A DNA stretch of 64,000 nt from RYN-230 sp963718305 (GCA_963718305.1 CAVQZG010000010.1:496001-560000); one strand, 5' to 3'. Shown: positions 42,596-51,568, counted from the stretch's first letter. Program-made: numbers and translations. The notes: generated by a model from the letters alone, not told the origin.

Positions 42596-43765
42596 ATGGG
42601 CACTGCCATCGACGGGACCGCTATCGACAAGGTACTGCGGGACGCAGTGGACTCCGGTGGGGTGCCCCATGTCGCGGCCATCGCCGCCAGCCGCGATGGC
42701 GTGATCTACGAGGGCTCGGCGGGCCTGCGGGCGGCCGGCGAGAGCGACCCGGTCACCGTGGACACGCTGTTCCGGATCATGTCAATGACCAAGATGCCAG
42801 CCACGGTGGCCGCGCTCCAGCAGGTGGAGAAGGGCCAGCTCGATCTGCAGGCGCCCGTCGCTGACTACTGCCCCGAATTCGCCGGGGTGCAGGTGCTGAC
42901 CGGGTTCGACGGGGAGACCCCACGGCTGCGGCCGCCGGCCCGGCAGGCCACGGTCAGGAATCTGATTACGCACACCTCTGGCCTGGGCTACTGGTTCTGG
43001 AGCGAGGACCTGGTGCGCTGGGAGAAAGCGACCGGCATCCCGAATATCGTGGCCGGGTCGAGCACGTCCTTCGGCGCCCCGATGCTGGGCGATCCGGGTG
43101 AGGCGTTCATCTACGGGATCAACATCGACTGGCTGGGCAAGGTCGTCGAGGCGGTTACCGGCGTCGGCCTCGACGTGGCCATCAAGGAGGGCATCACCGG
43201 CCCGCTCGGGATGGACCAGACGACGTTCCTGATGAACGACGAGCAGCGGCCGAACTCCACGCCGGTCCACATCAAGGGCGAGGACGGTACCTGGGTGTCG
43301 ATCGGCGAGGTGCTGAACCAGGACCCGGACTACTGGGCCGGCGGCCACGGGCTGTACGGGCCGCCGAGTGACTACATCAAGTTCGAGCAGGCGCTGCTGC
43401 GCGGCGGCGAACTCGGCGGCACCCGGATCCTGCAGCAGTCCACCGTGGACGAGGCCTTCCGCAACCAGATCGGCGACCTTGAATTCCCCGCCGATCTCCC
43501 GACCGCCGACCCCGCGTCAACCTGCGCGTTCCACGTCGGACCCGGTTACAAGTGGGGCTATGGGCTGCTGCTCAACACCGCCGACCTCCCGGGCATGCGG
43601 CGCGCCTGGTCCGGCGCCTGGGCCGGGCTGTGCAACACGCAGTTCTGGGTGGACCGCAGCGCCGGCGTCTGCGCCTCCATCTACAGCAACTTCCTGCCGT
43701 TCGTGACCCCCGAGGCCGTCCAGATGTACACCGACTTCGAAAAGGCGCTCTACGCGGCGCTCTGA
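42596..43765 (+). CDS. Serine hydrolase, beta-lactamase (class C-like) family
   Basis: The 389-residue protein has the penicillin-binding fold: the nucleophile motif SMTK (Ser63 to Lys66), the Tyr motif in FIYGIN (Tyr173, Asn176), and a C-terminal HVGPGYKWGYGLLL region. No signal peptide is seen, so it is probably a cytosolic esterase (family VIII or EstB-like) rather than a secreted beta-lactamase. It is on the same strand as the GlxA-type gene, 99 bases behind it. Confidence 0.9.
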   Translation: MGTAIDGTAIDKVLRDAVDSGGVPHVAAIAASRDGVIYEGSAGLRAAGESDPVTVDTLFRIMSMTKMPATVAALQQVEKGQLDLQAPVADYCPEFAGVQVLTGFDGETPRLRPPARQATVRNLITHTSGLGYWFWSEDLVRWEKATGIPNIVAGSSTSFGAPMLGDPGEAFIYGINIDWLGKVVEAVTGVGLDVAIKEGITGPLGMDQTTFLMNDEQRPNSTPVHIKGEDGTWVSIGEVLNQDPDYWAGGHGLYGPPSDYIKFEQALLRGGELGGTRILQQSTVDEAFRNQIGDLEFPADLPTADPASTCAFHVGPGYKWGYGLLLNTADLPGMRRAWSGAWAGLCNTQFWVDRSAGVCASIYSNFLPFVTPEAVQMYTDFEKALYAAL

Positions 43766-43800
43766 CCGGGCGCCAGCGACTCCGGCGTTATCCTTCAGCG

Positions 43801-44286
43801 GTGATCATCAGACCGGCCACCGAGCAGGACTGGCCGCTGATCTACCCCTGCTACGCCGTGGTCATGGCCGAGGGAAAGACGTATCCCTTCCCCGCGGGCC
43901 AGACGCTGGACGAGGCCCGGCCCTGGTGGATGGAAGAGCCGCCCGGGCAGACGGTCGTGGCTGTCCGCGACGGCACGATCCTGGGCTCAGCGAAAATGGG
44001 CGCCAACCGGCCGGGCCGCGGGTCGCACATAGCGACGGCCTCGTTCCTGGTCGACCCGGCCTGCCGGGGCCAGGGCGTGGGCCGCGCCCTCGGGCAGTAC
44101 GTCATCGACTGGTCCCGGTCGGCGGGCTTCACGGGCATCCAGTTCAACGCGGTCGTCGAGTCGAATCACCCGGCCGTGCACCTGTGGCAGTCGCTCGGGT
44201 TCCAGATCATCGGGACGGTCCCCGGCGCCTTTGACCACCCCGACGACGGCCTGGTCGGCCTGCACATCATGTTCCGCCCCCTGTGA
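43801..44286 (+). CDS. GNAT N-acetyltransferase
   Basis: The 161-residue GNAT protein reads IIRPATEQDWPLIYPCYAVVMAEGKTYPF, then ATASFLVDPACRGQGVGRALGQYVIDWS with the acetyl-CoA loop, and VVESNHPAVHLWQSLGFQIIGTVPGAF at the end. The last motif is typical of phosphinothricin-type and small-amine acetyltransferases. The start is GTG at 43801. It follows the beta-lactamase-fold hydrolase gene by 35 bases and may be co-transcribed. Confidence 0.9.
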   Translation: MIIRPATEQDWPLIYPCYAVVMAEGKTYPFPAGQTLDEARPWWMEEPPGQTVVAVRDGTILGSAKMGANRPGRGSHIATASFLVDPACRGQGVGRALGQYVIDWSRSAGFTGIQFNAVVESNHPAVHLWQSLGFQIIGTVPGAFDHPDDGLVGLHIMFRPL

Positions 44287-44294
44287 GCAACCTG

Positions 44295-45029
44295 CTACCT
44301 CGGCTTCTCCCAGACTGAGATGTGCTCGTGGCTGTCGCTGGTGAATGGTTCCCGGGTCCACCCGGCCCAGCGTTCCCGCAGGCGCATCCCGGCCAGCTGG
44401 GCCATCAGGTCGAGCTCGGCGGGCCACACGTACCGGAAGGGGATCGACCGGTACTCGCCGCGGCCGCCGGAGATCTCGACGTAGTTGGAGCTCATCGCCT
44501 GGGTGGCGGTGTCGTAGAGGTCGAAGGCCCACCGGCCGGGGCTGACCTGGAACGGGACTGCGTTCTGCCCGGCCGGGAGCTTGCGCAGCTCGGGCACCAT
44601 GACCTCGATGACGAAGCAGCCGCCGGGCTGCAGGTGGGCGGCGGCGTTGCGGAAGCAGGCCACCTGGGCGTCCTGCGCGGTCAGATTCATGATCGTGTTG
44701 AAGACCAGGTAGGCCAGGGCGAAGCTGCCCGGCACCACCGTGGTCGCGAAGTCGCCGATCGTCACGCCGATCGCGTCGCCGCCTGGCTTGTCCCGCAGCC
44801 GGGCCACCATGGCCCGGGACAGGTCGATCCCGTGCACGGGCACCCCGCGGCGGGCCAGCGGCAGCGCGATCCGCCCCGTCCCGATGCCCAGCTCCAGGGC
44901 CTGCCCGGGGCCGGCCAGCTCCGCGAGGAAGTCGACGGCGGGGTCCACCACGTCCGCCCCGGACATCTCCGCGGTCGACCGGTCGTACCGGGCCGCGACA
45001 GGCTCGCCGAAGTAGCCGTCTTCGTCCAT
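44295..45029 (-). CDS. Class I SAM-dependent methyltransferase
   Basis: The 244-residue methyltransferase shows a SAM motif ALELGIGTGRIALPLARRGVPVHGIDLSRAMV, an acidic motif around DFATTVVPGSFALAYLVFNTIMNL and QPGGCFVIEVMVP. The N-terminus DEDGYFGEPVAARYDRSTAEM is that of the group often called UbiE/Methyltransf_25. The substrate is unknown. The ATG at 45029 is chosen. It is convergent with the GNAT gene and divergent from the DUF1707 gene. Confidence 0.9.
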   Translation of the reverse strand: MDEDGYFGEPVAARYDRSTAEMSGADVVDPAVDFLAELAGPGQALELGIGTGRIALPLARRGVPVHGIDLSRAMVARLRDKPGGDAIGVTIGDFATTVVPGSFALAYLVFNTIMNLTAQDAQVACFRNAAAHLQPGGCFVIEVMVPELRKLPAGQNAVPFQVSPGRWAFDLYDTATQAMSSNYVEISGGRGEYRSIPFRYVWPAELDLMAQLAGMRLRERWAGWTREPFTSDSHEHISVWEKPR

Positions 45030-45114
45030 CGCCGGACCGTACCTCACGGCACCCCGAAACGCTCGCGAGTTTCCCGTCGTGACGGTGCGGCTGCTCGCAC
45101 CGTAGGCTCGCCGG

Positions 45115-45765
45115 GTGGGGAACTTGCCTGAGGTGCCAGAGCCTGAGCTGGGCCCGGCCGTACCGGCTGCCCGGGCGTCCGACGCCGACCGCGAGCGCGT
45201 CACGGCCGCGCTGCGGGCGGCGTTCGCGGACGGGCGGCTGACCATGCCGGAACTGGAGGAGCGGCTGGCCGCGGCCTATGCGGCCAGGACTGACGGCGAA
45301 CTTGGAACGATCGTGCACGACCTGAGAACTTCGGCGCCACAGCCAGGCGCGGCACCCACCTCGACGAGAGACGCTGGGATCATCGCCGGATTCGAGCGCA
45401 AGGGCCGGTGGATGGTGGGACGCACCTTCCGGGGGCTGGCGGTGATAGGCAGCGGCGAGATCGACCTCCGCCAGGCCCGGTTCATCGACGGCGAGACGAC
45501 CATCCACGCCACCGCGATCATCGGCACCATCACCGTCGTGGTGCCCGAAGACGCCGAGGTTCATATCGGCGGAAGCGGGGTCCTCGGCGGCTTCGACCAC
45601 CGCGACGAAGGCCCGGGAATACCCGGCGCACCCAGGATCACCATCAATGGCTTCGTCTTCTGCGGGAGTGTCGTTATCGAGCGGCGCTCTGCCCACGCGG
45701 AGACACCCAGCCCCCGGCTGAAACGTGCCCAGCGCAGGCTCGAGCGCAAGCAGCGATCAGGCTGA
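45115..45765 (+). CDS. DUF1707 / LiaF-like C-terminal domain protein
   Basis: The 216-residue protein has an N-terminal DUF1707 domain (RASDADRERVTAALRAAFADGRLTMPELEERLAAAYAARTDGEL) and a C-terminal cell-wall-stress (LiaF/YvqF-like) beta-helix part (TFRGLAVIGSGEIDLRQARF, AIIGTITVVVPEDAEVHIGGSGVLGGF). No membrane helix lies between them. Related proteins modulate envelope-stress signalling. It is divergent from the methyltransferase gene and upstream of the 477-residue conserved gene. Confidence 0.85.
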   Translation: MGNLPEVPEPELGPAVPAARASDADRERVTAALRAAFADGRLTMPELEERLAAAYAARTDGELGTIVHDLRTSAPQPGAAPTSTRDAGIIAGFERKGRWMVGRTFRGLAVIGSGEIDLRQARFIDGETTIHATAIIGTITVVVPEDAEVHIGGSGVLGGFDHRDEGPGIPGAPRITINGFVFCGSVVIERRSAHAETPSPRLKRAQRRLERKQRSG

Positions 45766-45889
45766 GGCGCGCTCGACCAGTTCGCAGCGAGATTCGTACA
45801 AATTCACCGCCGAAGACTGGTGCCGGCCGCTGCCATGGATGAGGATGGCAGGCGGCAGCTACAGGGCGGGTGAGCAGGCAGGGGGACGG

Positions 45890-47323
45890 ATGACCGAGCT
45901 CATCGCCGGCACCCATGAACACGACACGCATCAGAAGTCGCTGCGAATCAACCTCGATCCGCGCTGGTACGGGACGATCGCCGAGATCGGCGCCGGCCAG
46001 GAGGTCTCGCGGTGGTTCTTCCGGGTGGGCGGGGCCGCGGGCACCATCGCGAAGTCGATCTCCGCGTACGACATGGCCGTCAGCGACGCCGTCTACGGCA
46101 AGGCCGACCGCTATGTCTCCGCCGGGCGGCTCCAGGGCATGCTTGACAAGGAATTCCAGCTGAACGTCGACCGGCTCGATGACGAGCGCGGTGACGACAA
46201 CTGCTTCTTCGCGTTCGCCGATACCGTCGTGGCCCGCAGCTACCGGGGCGGCAACGAGTGCCACGGCTGGATGGGCGTGAAGTTCCAGGCCCAGCCGCAC
46301 GACGAACCGAGCCAGATCGTCATGCACGTGCGGATGCTCGATGTCGAGGCGTTCGCACAGCAGGAGGCGCTCGGCATCGTCGGGGTGAACCTGCTGTACG
46401 GGGCGTTCTTCCAGCACCACGAGCCGGACAAGCTCATCGAGGGCCTGCTCGACCGGCTGACCACGGGCCGCATCGAGATCGACATGATCCAGTTCCGCGG
46501 CATCGAGTTCCGCGGCGTGGACAACCGGCTGATGGCGCTCAAGCTCGTGCAGCTCGGGCTCAGCGGCGTGGCGATGTTCGGCCCCGACCGCGAGGTCCTG
46601 CAGCCGAGCGAGGTGCTGCGCAAGAAGGCGATCCTGGTCGAGCGGGGCAGCTTCCGGCCGCCGACGCACGTGAACCTCGACATGCTCGACACGGCCAGGG
46701 CCAAGTTCGAGGAAGACCCGGACGTGGCCGGCAAGCCGGTGCTGACGCTCACCGAGATCACGATGCGCAACCTGCTCGCAGGCGGAGCTGCCGACGTGGA
46801 CCGGCGCGACTTCCTGGCCCGGGCGGAGCTGCTGGCGGCGTGCGGCATGACGGTGCTGATCAGCGATTACTTCGACTACTACCGCCTGGCCGCCTATATC
46901 GCCGAGCGGACCAGCGAGCGGATCGGCATCGTCATGGGGGTGCCGAGCCTGATCGACCTGTTCGACGAGAAGAATCACGCGCAGCTTCCCGGCGGGATCC
47001 TGGAAAGCTTCGGGCGGCTGTTCAAGAACGAGCTGAAGCTCTACGTCTACCCGCTCCAGGCCTCGCCAGACGAGGAACTCAAGACCGTGAACGACATCAA
47101 GGTCCGGACTGAGCTGCAGCCGCTGTATGACTACCTCGCCGGGCGGGGCAGTTTCGTCCACCTCGGCAACTACCGGCCCGAGGTCCTGCCGATCTTCAGC
47201 CGCGATGTGCTCCGGCGGATCGCCGCGAACGACGACTCCTGGGAAAGCATGGTCCCGGCTGAAGTCGCCGAGCTCATCAAGCGCCGCTCGTTCTTCGGCT
47301 ACGTCAAACCCGGCCGGGACTGA
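45890..47323 (+). CDS. Conserved 477-residue protein, nicotinate-nucleotide adenylyltransferase-like family
   Basis: The protein starts HQKSLRINLDPRWYGTIAEIGAGQEVSRWFFRVGGAAGTIAKSISAYDMAVSDAVYG and ends with SWESMVPAEVAELIKRRSFFGYV. I recognise this as a widespread single-domain bacterial family that databases label inconsistently as TonB-dependent receptor or nicotinate-nucleotide adenylyltransferase; neither label is supported by motifs here, since no beta-barrel or nucleotidyl HxGH motif is seen. AGGGGGA precedes the ATG at 45890. Its role is unknown. It is probably cytosolic. Confidence 0.75.
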   Translation: MTELIAGTHEHDTHQKSLRINLDPRWYGTIAEIGAGQEVSRWFFRVGGAAGTIAKSISAYDMAVSDAVYGKADRYVSAGRLQGMLDKEFQLNVDRLDDERGDDNCFFAFADTVVARSYRGGNECHGWMGVKFQAQPHDEPSQIVMHVRMLDVEAFAQQEALGIVGVNLLYGAFFQHHEPDKLIEGLLDRLTTGRIEIDMIQFRGIEFRGVDNRLMALKLVQLGLSGVAMFGPDREVLQPSEVLRKKAILVERGSFRPPTHVNLDMLDTARAKFEEDPDVAGKPVLTLTEITMRNLLAGGAADVDRRDFLARAELLAACGMTVLISDYFDYYRLAAYIAERTSERIGIVMGVPSLIDLFDEKNHAQLPGGILESFGRLFKNELKLYVYPLQASPDEELKTVNDIKVRTELQPLYDYLAGRGSFVHLGNYRPEVLPIFSRDVLRRIAANDDSWESMVPAEVAELIKRRSFFGYVKPGRD

Positions 47324-47371
47324 CCGGGCAGGGCCTGCCGGTTACGGGCGGCCTGAGACGCGAGCCGCCGG

Positions 47372-47809
47372 TTATTGCTCCATGAGGCGCTTAAGGCGGC
47401 CGAGGTCTTTCTGATTGGCCCGCCGGATGGCGGCGGCCATCACGGGCGCGGCCATCTTGCCGAACCCGCTCGGCTCACCGCGGTTGCGCAGGGTCATCCG
47501 CGTGGACTCGGTCCCCGCAGGCTCCCAGGTGTAGGTCGTCTCCATCGGAAACGGGCCCTCGGCCGTGCTCATGACGAGCTTGCGGTCCGGCTGCAGTTCG
47601 ACGATCTCGTACGTATAGGAGATCCGCCGGCCGAGAAACTGCGCCACGAACGCCAATCGCGAGCCAACCTGGAGTGGCGGGGCGGTCTCCCAGCGCACCG
47701 ACCCGATGTTGGCGTACCACAGGGGCGCGTGGTCCGGGTCCCCGGAAAACGCGGCGACTTCCGGGCACGCCCGGTCAATGACCACCTCGGTCAGCACATC
47801 GACGGCCAT
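47372..47809 (-). CDS. SRPBCC family protein
   Basis: The 145-residue protein is a polyketide-cyclase-like SRPBCC: VLTEVVIDRACPEVAAFSGDPDHAPLWYANIGSVRW, RISYTYEIVELQPDRKLVMS, and TYTWEPAGTESTRMTLRNRG. A C-terminal helix follows (AAAIRRANQKDLGRLKRLME). Such proteins bind hydrophobic ligands. It is the third gene of a TetR-NYN-SRPBCC operon with nine bases between the NYN stop and its ATG. Confidence 0.9.
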   Translation of the reverse strand: MAVDVLTEVVIDRACPEVAAFSGDPDHAPLWYANIGSVRWETAPPLQVGSRLAFVAQFLGRRISYTYEIVELQPDRKLVMSTAEGPFPMETTYTWEPAGTESTRMTLRNRGEPSGFGKMAAPVMAAAIRRANQKDLGRLKRLMEQ

Positions 47810-47818
47810 GGCTATCTC

Positions 47819-48793
47819 CTACTGGGCGGCGATGGCGGGGTTGAGCCTGACCAGCCGCACCGGGTCGGTCTCGTCGAGTTCGGCGACCGCGTCGCGTGAC
47901 TTCACGAAGTCCGAGAACGAGCGATAACCGAGTGCCCTCTCGCTGAATGACGGGTCCATGCGCCTCATCTGGCTCTTCACTGCCGAGCTGTGCAGCCAGT
48001 CCGCGTCATCCTTTTCCTGGCCGAGCCGCAGTGCCCGTTCCAGCAGCCTGGTCGCCAGTTCCTGCGGGTCTTCGGGTTCGGGATCAGCCTCGTCGGTCAC
48101 CGCGGCCGCGGTCCGCCTGGTCCGGCGTGAGCTGCGCGCGGGCGGAGCGCTGCCGGCTTCCTCGTGGTCCGCCGATGCGCCGGCCGTCCGGGCGGCGGGC
48201 GGCTCGGCGGCCTCGGCCGGGGTGATGCCCGGAAGGGCGTCGTAGGTCACGAGTTCGTCGCAAGCCGCGGCGAGCGCCCGGCTGGTTGATCCCGCGACCC
48301 CGACCCCCACGACGTAGCGGCCCAGGCGCCTGCACCGCTGGGCGAGAGCGATGTAGTCCGAATCCCCGGCCACGATCACCACGTGCGTCAGGTCGGGCAG
48401 GCGGAACATGTCCTCCACCGCATCCACGGCCAGCCGGATGTCGGCGCCATTCTTGGCGTAAGCGGCGGCGGGAAACAGCTGCACCAGGTCCACCGCGCGG
48501 CTGACCAGCTGCCCGCGGTAGCCGGCGTTCATCGGAGCCGACCAGTCCGCATAAGCGCGGGTGAGCACCAGGGTGCCGAACGACGAGGCGAAGTCGATGA
48601 TCGCGCCGACGTCCACGGTGGCCTGCCGGACCTTCTCCGCGATCTCGGGATCGGATGATTTGTCGGCGCTGTCGAACCCGCGCACCTTGTCCCGCTGGAA
48701 CTGGCCCCGGCCGTGAACCTGCTCATAGCGTGAGATGACGATGTTGTCGAAGTCGATGTAGACGGCGACACGGGTGACGCCAGCGTCGTTCAT
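47819..48793 (-). CDS. NYN domain (LabA/DUF88-type) putative RNase with OST-HTH-like tail
   Basis: The 324-residue protein has an NYN/PIN-like nuclease domain (residues 8-185): VAVYIDFDNIV with acidic residues, GADIRLAVDAVEDMF, and IVAGDSDYIALAQRCRRLGRYVVGVG, all acidic motif positions typical of a metal-dependent RNase. A basic/acidic linker leads to a C-terminal OST-HTH/LOTUS-like domain (LHSSAVKSQMRRMDPSFSERALGYRSFSDFV). Its ATG overlaps the stop of the TetR gene by four bases, so the pair is coupled. Confidence 0.92.
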   Translation of the reverse strand: MNDAGVTRVAVYIDFDNIVISRYEQVHGRGQFQRDKVRGFDSADKSSDPEIAEKVRQATVDVGAIIDFASSFGTLVLTRAYADWSAPMNAGYRGQLVSRAVDLVQLFPAAAYAKNGADIRLAVDAVEDMFRLPDLTHVVIVAGDSDYIALAQRCRRLGRYVVGVGVAGSTSRALAAACDELVTYDALPGITPAEAAEPPAARTAGASADHEEAGSAPPARSSRRTRRTAAAVTDEADPEPEDPQELATRLLERALRLGQEKDDADWLHSSAVKSQMRRMDPSFSERALGYRSFSDFVKSRDAVAELDETDPVRLVRLNPAIAAQ

Positions 48794-49416
48794 GGCTGCT
48801 CTTCTCCTTGGGACCCGGGCCCGGCCATCGCCGCCCGGGTCAGGGTGACCGCGGTGTGCACGATGCTGGCCACGGCGTCGTCGGGATCGATCTGGTAAAG
48901 GTCAGTCAGGCTGAACAGCGCCTCCGCGGAGACCACGACGGCCAGGTCCAGTTTGAGCTGCGCCAGCGCGGCGGGATCCGTCGCGCCGAGCGTGGCTGCG
49001 AGCGGTTCCAGCGCGTGCTCGATCAGGCCGGTGCGCAGGGCCGGCCGGGCGGCGGCGGTCGCGGGCCGGGTGACCGTGGCGGCGATCATGGTACGGACCG
49101 CCCCCTGCTGGGCCAGGACGTGGCGCAGCAGGTGCTCGGTGGCGGCCGCGATGCGCACGACCGGATCGCGGGAGCCGGCCACGGAGGCCAGCGCCTCGGC
49201 CGGGGTGGTCAGCTGCCCGGCCACCGCCTCCTGCAGCAGGCTGGGCAGATCCGGGAAGTACCGGTAGGCCGTGGCCTCGGACACCAGCGCGGCCCTGGCG
49301 ATCTCCGGCATGGTGACATCCCGGCCGGTGCCGATCAGCTCCGCGGCGGCCCGGACGATCGCGTCGTGCGTCCGCCGTTTCTGGTTGATCCGGCCGGTCT
49401 CGTTCCGCAACGCCAT
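48790..49416 (-). CDS. TetR family transcriptional regulator
   Basis: The 208-residue TetR protein has the DNA-binding domain NQKRRTHDAIVRAAAELIGTGRDVTMPEIARAALVSEATAYRYFPDLPSLLQEAV and a helical ligand domain. It is the first gene of the operon with the NYN nuclease and SRPBCC genes; its TGA overlaps the NYN ATG (ATGA). A 24-base palindrome with core GAGAGTACTCTC lies about 40 bases upstream, so it is likely autoregulatory. A TetR controlling an RNase and a ligand-binding protein is an unusual combination. Confidence 0.92.
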   Translation of the reverse strand: MALRNETGRINQKRRTHDAIVRAAAELIGTGRDVTMPEIARAALVSEATAYRYFPDLPSLLQEAVAGQLTTPAEALASVAGSRDPVVRIAAATEHLLRHVLAQQGAVRTMIAATVTRPATAAARPALRTGLIEHALEPLAATLGATDPAALAQLKLDLAVVVSAEALFSLTDLYQIDPDDAVASIVHTAVTLTRAAMAGPGSQGEEQP

Positions 49417-49457
49417 CGCGTGCCTCCGCCCCGCCGACCGTCCTGAGATGCGGCTAC

Positions 49458-49481
49458 GTTCGTGAGAGTACTCTCGCGAAC
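49458..49481. promoter_or_regulatory. 24-base TetR-type operator upstream of TetR-NYN-SRPBCC operon
   Basis: The sequence GTTCGTGAGAGT-ACTCTCGCGAAC is a near-perfect palindrome: the core GAGAGTACTCTC (49464-49475) is exact, and the flanking GTTCG/CGAAC arms also pair, with one mismatched base pair between core and arms. It is the obvious binding site of the adjacent TetR protein in the promoter region of its gene. Confidence 0.8.
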
Positions 49482-49544
49482 CGGGGCAGCGCTGTTGACC
49501 TGGCCGCACACCCAGGCCAGGAAGTCGTGGTTAGGCCGTGGTGC

Positions 49545-50927
49545 TCAGCGGCCTGCACCAGCCGCGATGAATCGCCGGGTTTTGCCGGTCCTGGGATCAC
49601 GGACGATCGCCCCCGCGTGGCTGATCGTGACGTGCGGCTCGCAGACGCCAGCCTGGCGCAGGCTCCGCTCGACCGCGGCTGCTAGCGCGGCATCGTCGAG
49701 GCCCGGCTCGGCGACCACCGTGATGTCGGCGCCGCATGGGGTCTGGCGGACCTGGAACTCGCGCACCTGCGGGACTCGCAGCAGCGGCGTGACCATCGCG
49801 GACGGGTGCACGGTGGTGGGGCCGTAGCGGAAAACATCGTCTGCCCGCCCATCGACCCTCGCGCGCGCGAAGCCGCCGGGGCTGGTTCCGGCCGGGGTGA
49901 AGCGGTCGGTGAGCTCGTAGCGAATCAGTGGCTGGGTCAGGTTGTGCAGGTTCGTGACCAGGACCCGCGCGGACGTCGTGCCGTCCTGGACCGGGCGGCC
50001 CGCCTCGTCAACGCACTCCGCGATACAGGTGTCGCTGGCGAAGGTCAGCACCTGGCCGCCGGGCTCACTGTGGCCGACGAGTCCCTCGGTGGATACGAAC
50101 ATGTTGATGACCGGGACGCCGAACGCCGCACTGATGGCCTCCCGGTCCCCGGCGGTGAGCATCTCGGAGATCGAGGTCACCGCGCGCAGCCGCAGGCGTA
50201 GCCGTCCCGCGCTCTGCTCCCGGGCCAGCTCGGCCAGCTTGGTCGCGTGCCCGATCAGGGCGGGTGGCTGGGCTGCGTTGAGGCGCGCCACGATCGTGGC
50301 CGTCGGCAGGGTGGCCGGAGCGGGAACCAGCCGCAGCGGCGGGCTGGTGGCCAGCGCCGCGGCCAGGCCACTCGAATGCACCGGCGATGCGGCAGCAACG
50401 ATCCCGATCACCTGGCCATCGGCCGGGTCACCTCCGCCGCCCAGGAACGCGGCCATCGCCCGGCGGTTGACCGAGGCGACGAACTCGGCGTACTCCTCGG
50501 CGGTCTGGACGAAGACGCCGCGCAGGCCGGAGCTGCCCCCCGACACCAGGCACACATAGTCGCCAAAAAGCAGGGCCGGCTCGGCCTCCGACGCGGCCAG
50601 GTGCCGATCCACCCGGTCCCGGGTCAGCCGCCGGTCGGTGACTATCTCGCCGAAACGGCCCATCATCTGTGCCTTGGTCATGATGGGCAGCTGGGCCAGG
50701 TCAGCCAGCTCAAACCGGGCGGCGTCGATCCCGGCGAGCCGGGCCGCGTGGAAGGGTGAGCGGTCGATGGCCCGGGCCAGGAGCGCCCGCAGCCGGGCGC
50801 GCTGCAGGTGGGCCAGGTGCGTGGGGCCCCAGTCGAGCCGCTTCAGGTGGCCGGCCATCCGTCCGCCGATGGCCGCGGTCATCCGGGCGCGGAGCAGGTC
50901 GAGGTCGGCGCTGGTCGTGGTGGTCAT
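49545..50927 (-). CDS. PaaK-like phenylacetate-CoA ligase family adenylate-forming protein
   Basis: The 460-residue protein has the PaaK/AMP-binding fold: LLARAIDRSPFHAARLAG, the P-loop-like CLVSGGSSGLRGVFVQTAEEY, MFVSTEGLVGHSEPGG and the late IRYELTDRFTP and GRADDVFRYG motifs, with a final TGKTRRF loop that holds the catalytic Lys region. It would activate a carboxylic acid as an adenylate, with transfer to CoA. Its ATG overlaps the stop of the TetR gene by four bases, forming a two-gene operon with it. Confidence 0.88.
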   Translation of the reverse strand: MTTTTSADLDLLRARMTAAIGGRMAGHLKRLDWGPTHLAHLQRARLRALLARAIDRSPFHAARLAGIDAARFELADLAQLPIMTKAQMMGRFGEIVTDRRLTRDRVDRHLAASEAEPALLFGDYVCLVSGGSSGLRGVFVQTAEEYAEFVASVNRRAMAAFLGGGGDPADGQVIGIVAAASPVHSSGLAAALATSPPLRLVPAPATLPTATIVARLNAAQPPALIGHATKLAELAREQSAGRLRLRLRAVTSISEMLTAGDREAISAAFGVPVINMFVSTEGLVGHSEPGGQVLTFASDTCIAECVDEAGRPVQDGTTSARVLVTNLHNLTQPLIRYELTDRFTPAGTSPGGFARARVDGRADDVFRYGPTTVHPSAMVTPLLRVPQVREFQVRQTPCGADITVVAEPGLDDAALAAAVERSLRQAGVCEPHVTISHAGAIVRDPRTGKTRRFIAAGAGR

Positions 50928-51562
50928 GGTTGGCTCCCCTCCGGGGTCTCCGCGGATGCGGGCGATCCGGCGAGCATCGCGGCGATCTCGGCGAATACGG
51001 ACGGCAGCTGCGGGAGGCTGATGGCCTGCGGATCGGCCAGCTGCTCGAGGGCCAGACCGGTTTCGATGGCCAGCAGCAGCTCGGCTACCTGCCGCGCCGG
51101 GAGCGCCAGAGCATGACCGTTGCGCGCAGCGGCTGAAGCCACCACGCTGGCCAGCGCGCCGACGGTGCTCGCGTGGGCCGCCGCGTAACGGCGGCCGAGC
51201 TCCGGGTCCCGGGCCGCATGTAGCCGGAATTCGGTGACCAGCAGCCGCCAGCCCGGGCTGTCACGTTCCGCCCGCCAGGCCAGCTCAAGCAGGGCCGAAG
51301 GCCACGAGTGCACCAGCTGCCCGGCGGCCGACGCGTTCTGGGCGGCGCGCTCCGCGATCCTGTCCGTCAGCAGCGCGAGGAACATGTCGGCCTTGCTGGT
51401 GAACCGCGAGTAGACCACGCCCTTGGAGAATCCCGCCTCGTCAGCGATCAGCTCCAGCGTGGCGGCGTGATAGCCGCGGGCCAGGAACACCCGCAGGGCC
51501 GCCGCCAGCAGCAGCGCACGGTTGCGGTCGTTCTGCTCAGCACGGGACAGCCGAGAACTCAT
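50924..51562 (-). CDS. TetR family transcriptional regulator
   Basis: The 212-residue protein has the TetR DNA-binding domain RNRALLLAAALRVFLARGYHAATLELIADEAGFSKGVVYSRFTSKADMFLALL and a helical C-terminal domain. It is followed by the coupled PaaK-like gene (ATGA overlap) and likely controls it. TTGACA at 51599-51594 and an AAATAA-type -10 lie so close that transcription would begin at the ATG (leaderless), with a palindrome ATACC-GAT-GGTAT between them. Confidence 0.93.
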   Translation of the reverse strand: MSSRLSRAEQNDRNRALLLAAALRVFLARGYHAATLELIADEAGFSKGVVYSRFTSKADMFLALLTDRIAERAAQNASAAGQLVHSWPSALLELAWRAERDSPGWRLLVTEFRLHAARDPELGRRYAAAHASTVGALASVVASAAARNGHALALPARQVAELLLAIETGLALEQLADPQAISLPQLPSVFAEIAAMLAGSPASAETPEGSQP

Positions 51563-51568
51563 ACCATC

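Noticed and set aside
43987..45696. 569-codon minus frame across the GNAT, methyltransferase and DUF1707 genes
   Set aside because: It runs across three genes with recognisable domains in other frames; only the methyltransferase uses a minus frame, and it is a different one.
45674..47161. 495-codon minus frame opposite the conserved 477-residue gene
   Set aside because: The plus frame has a ribosome site and family-like sequence; the minus frame is His/Asp/Gln-rich shadow.
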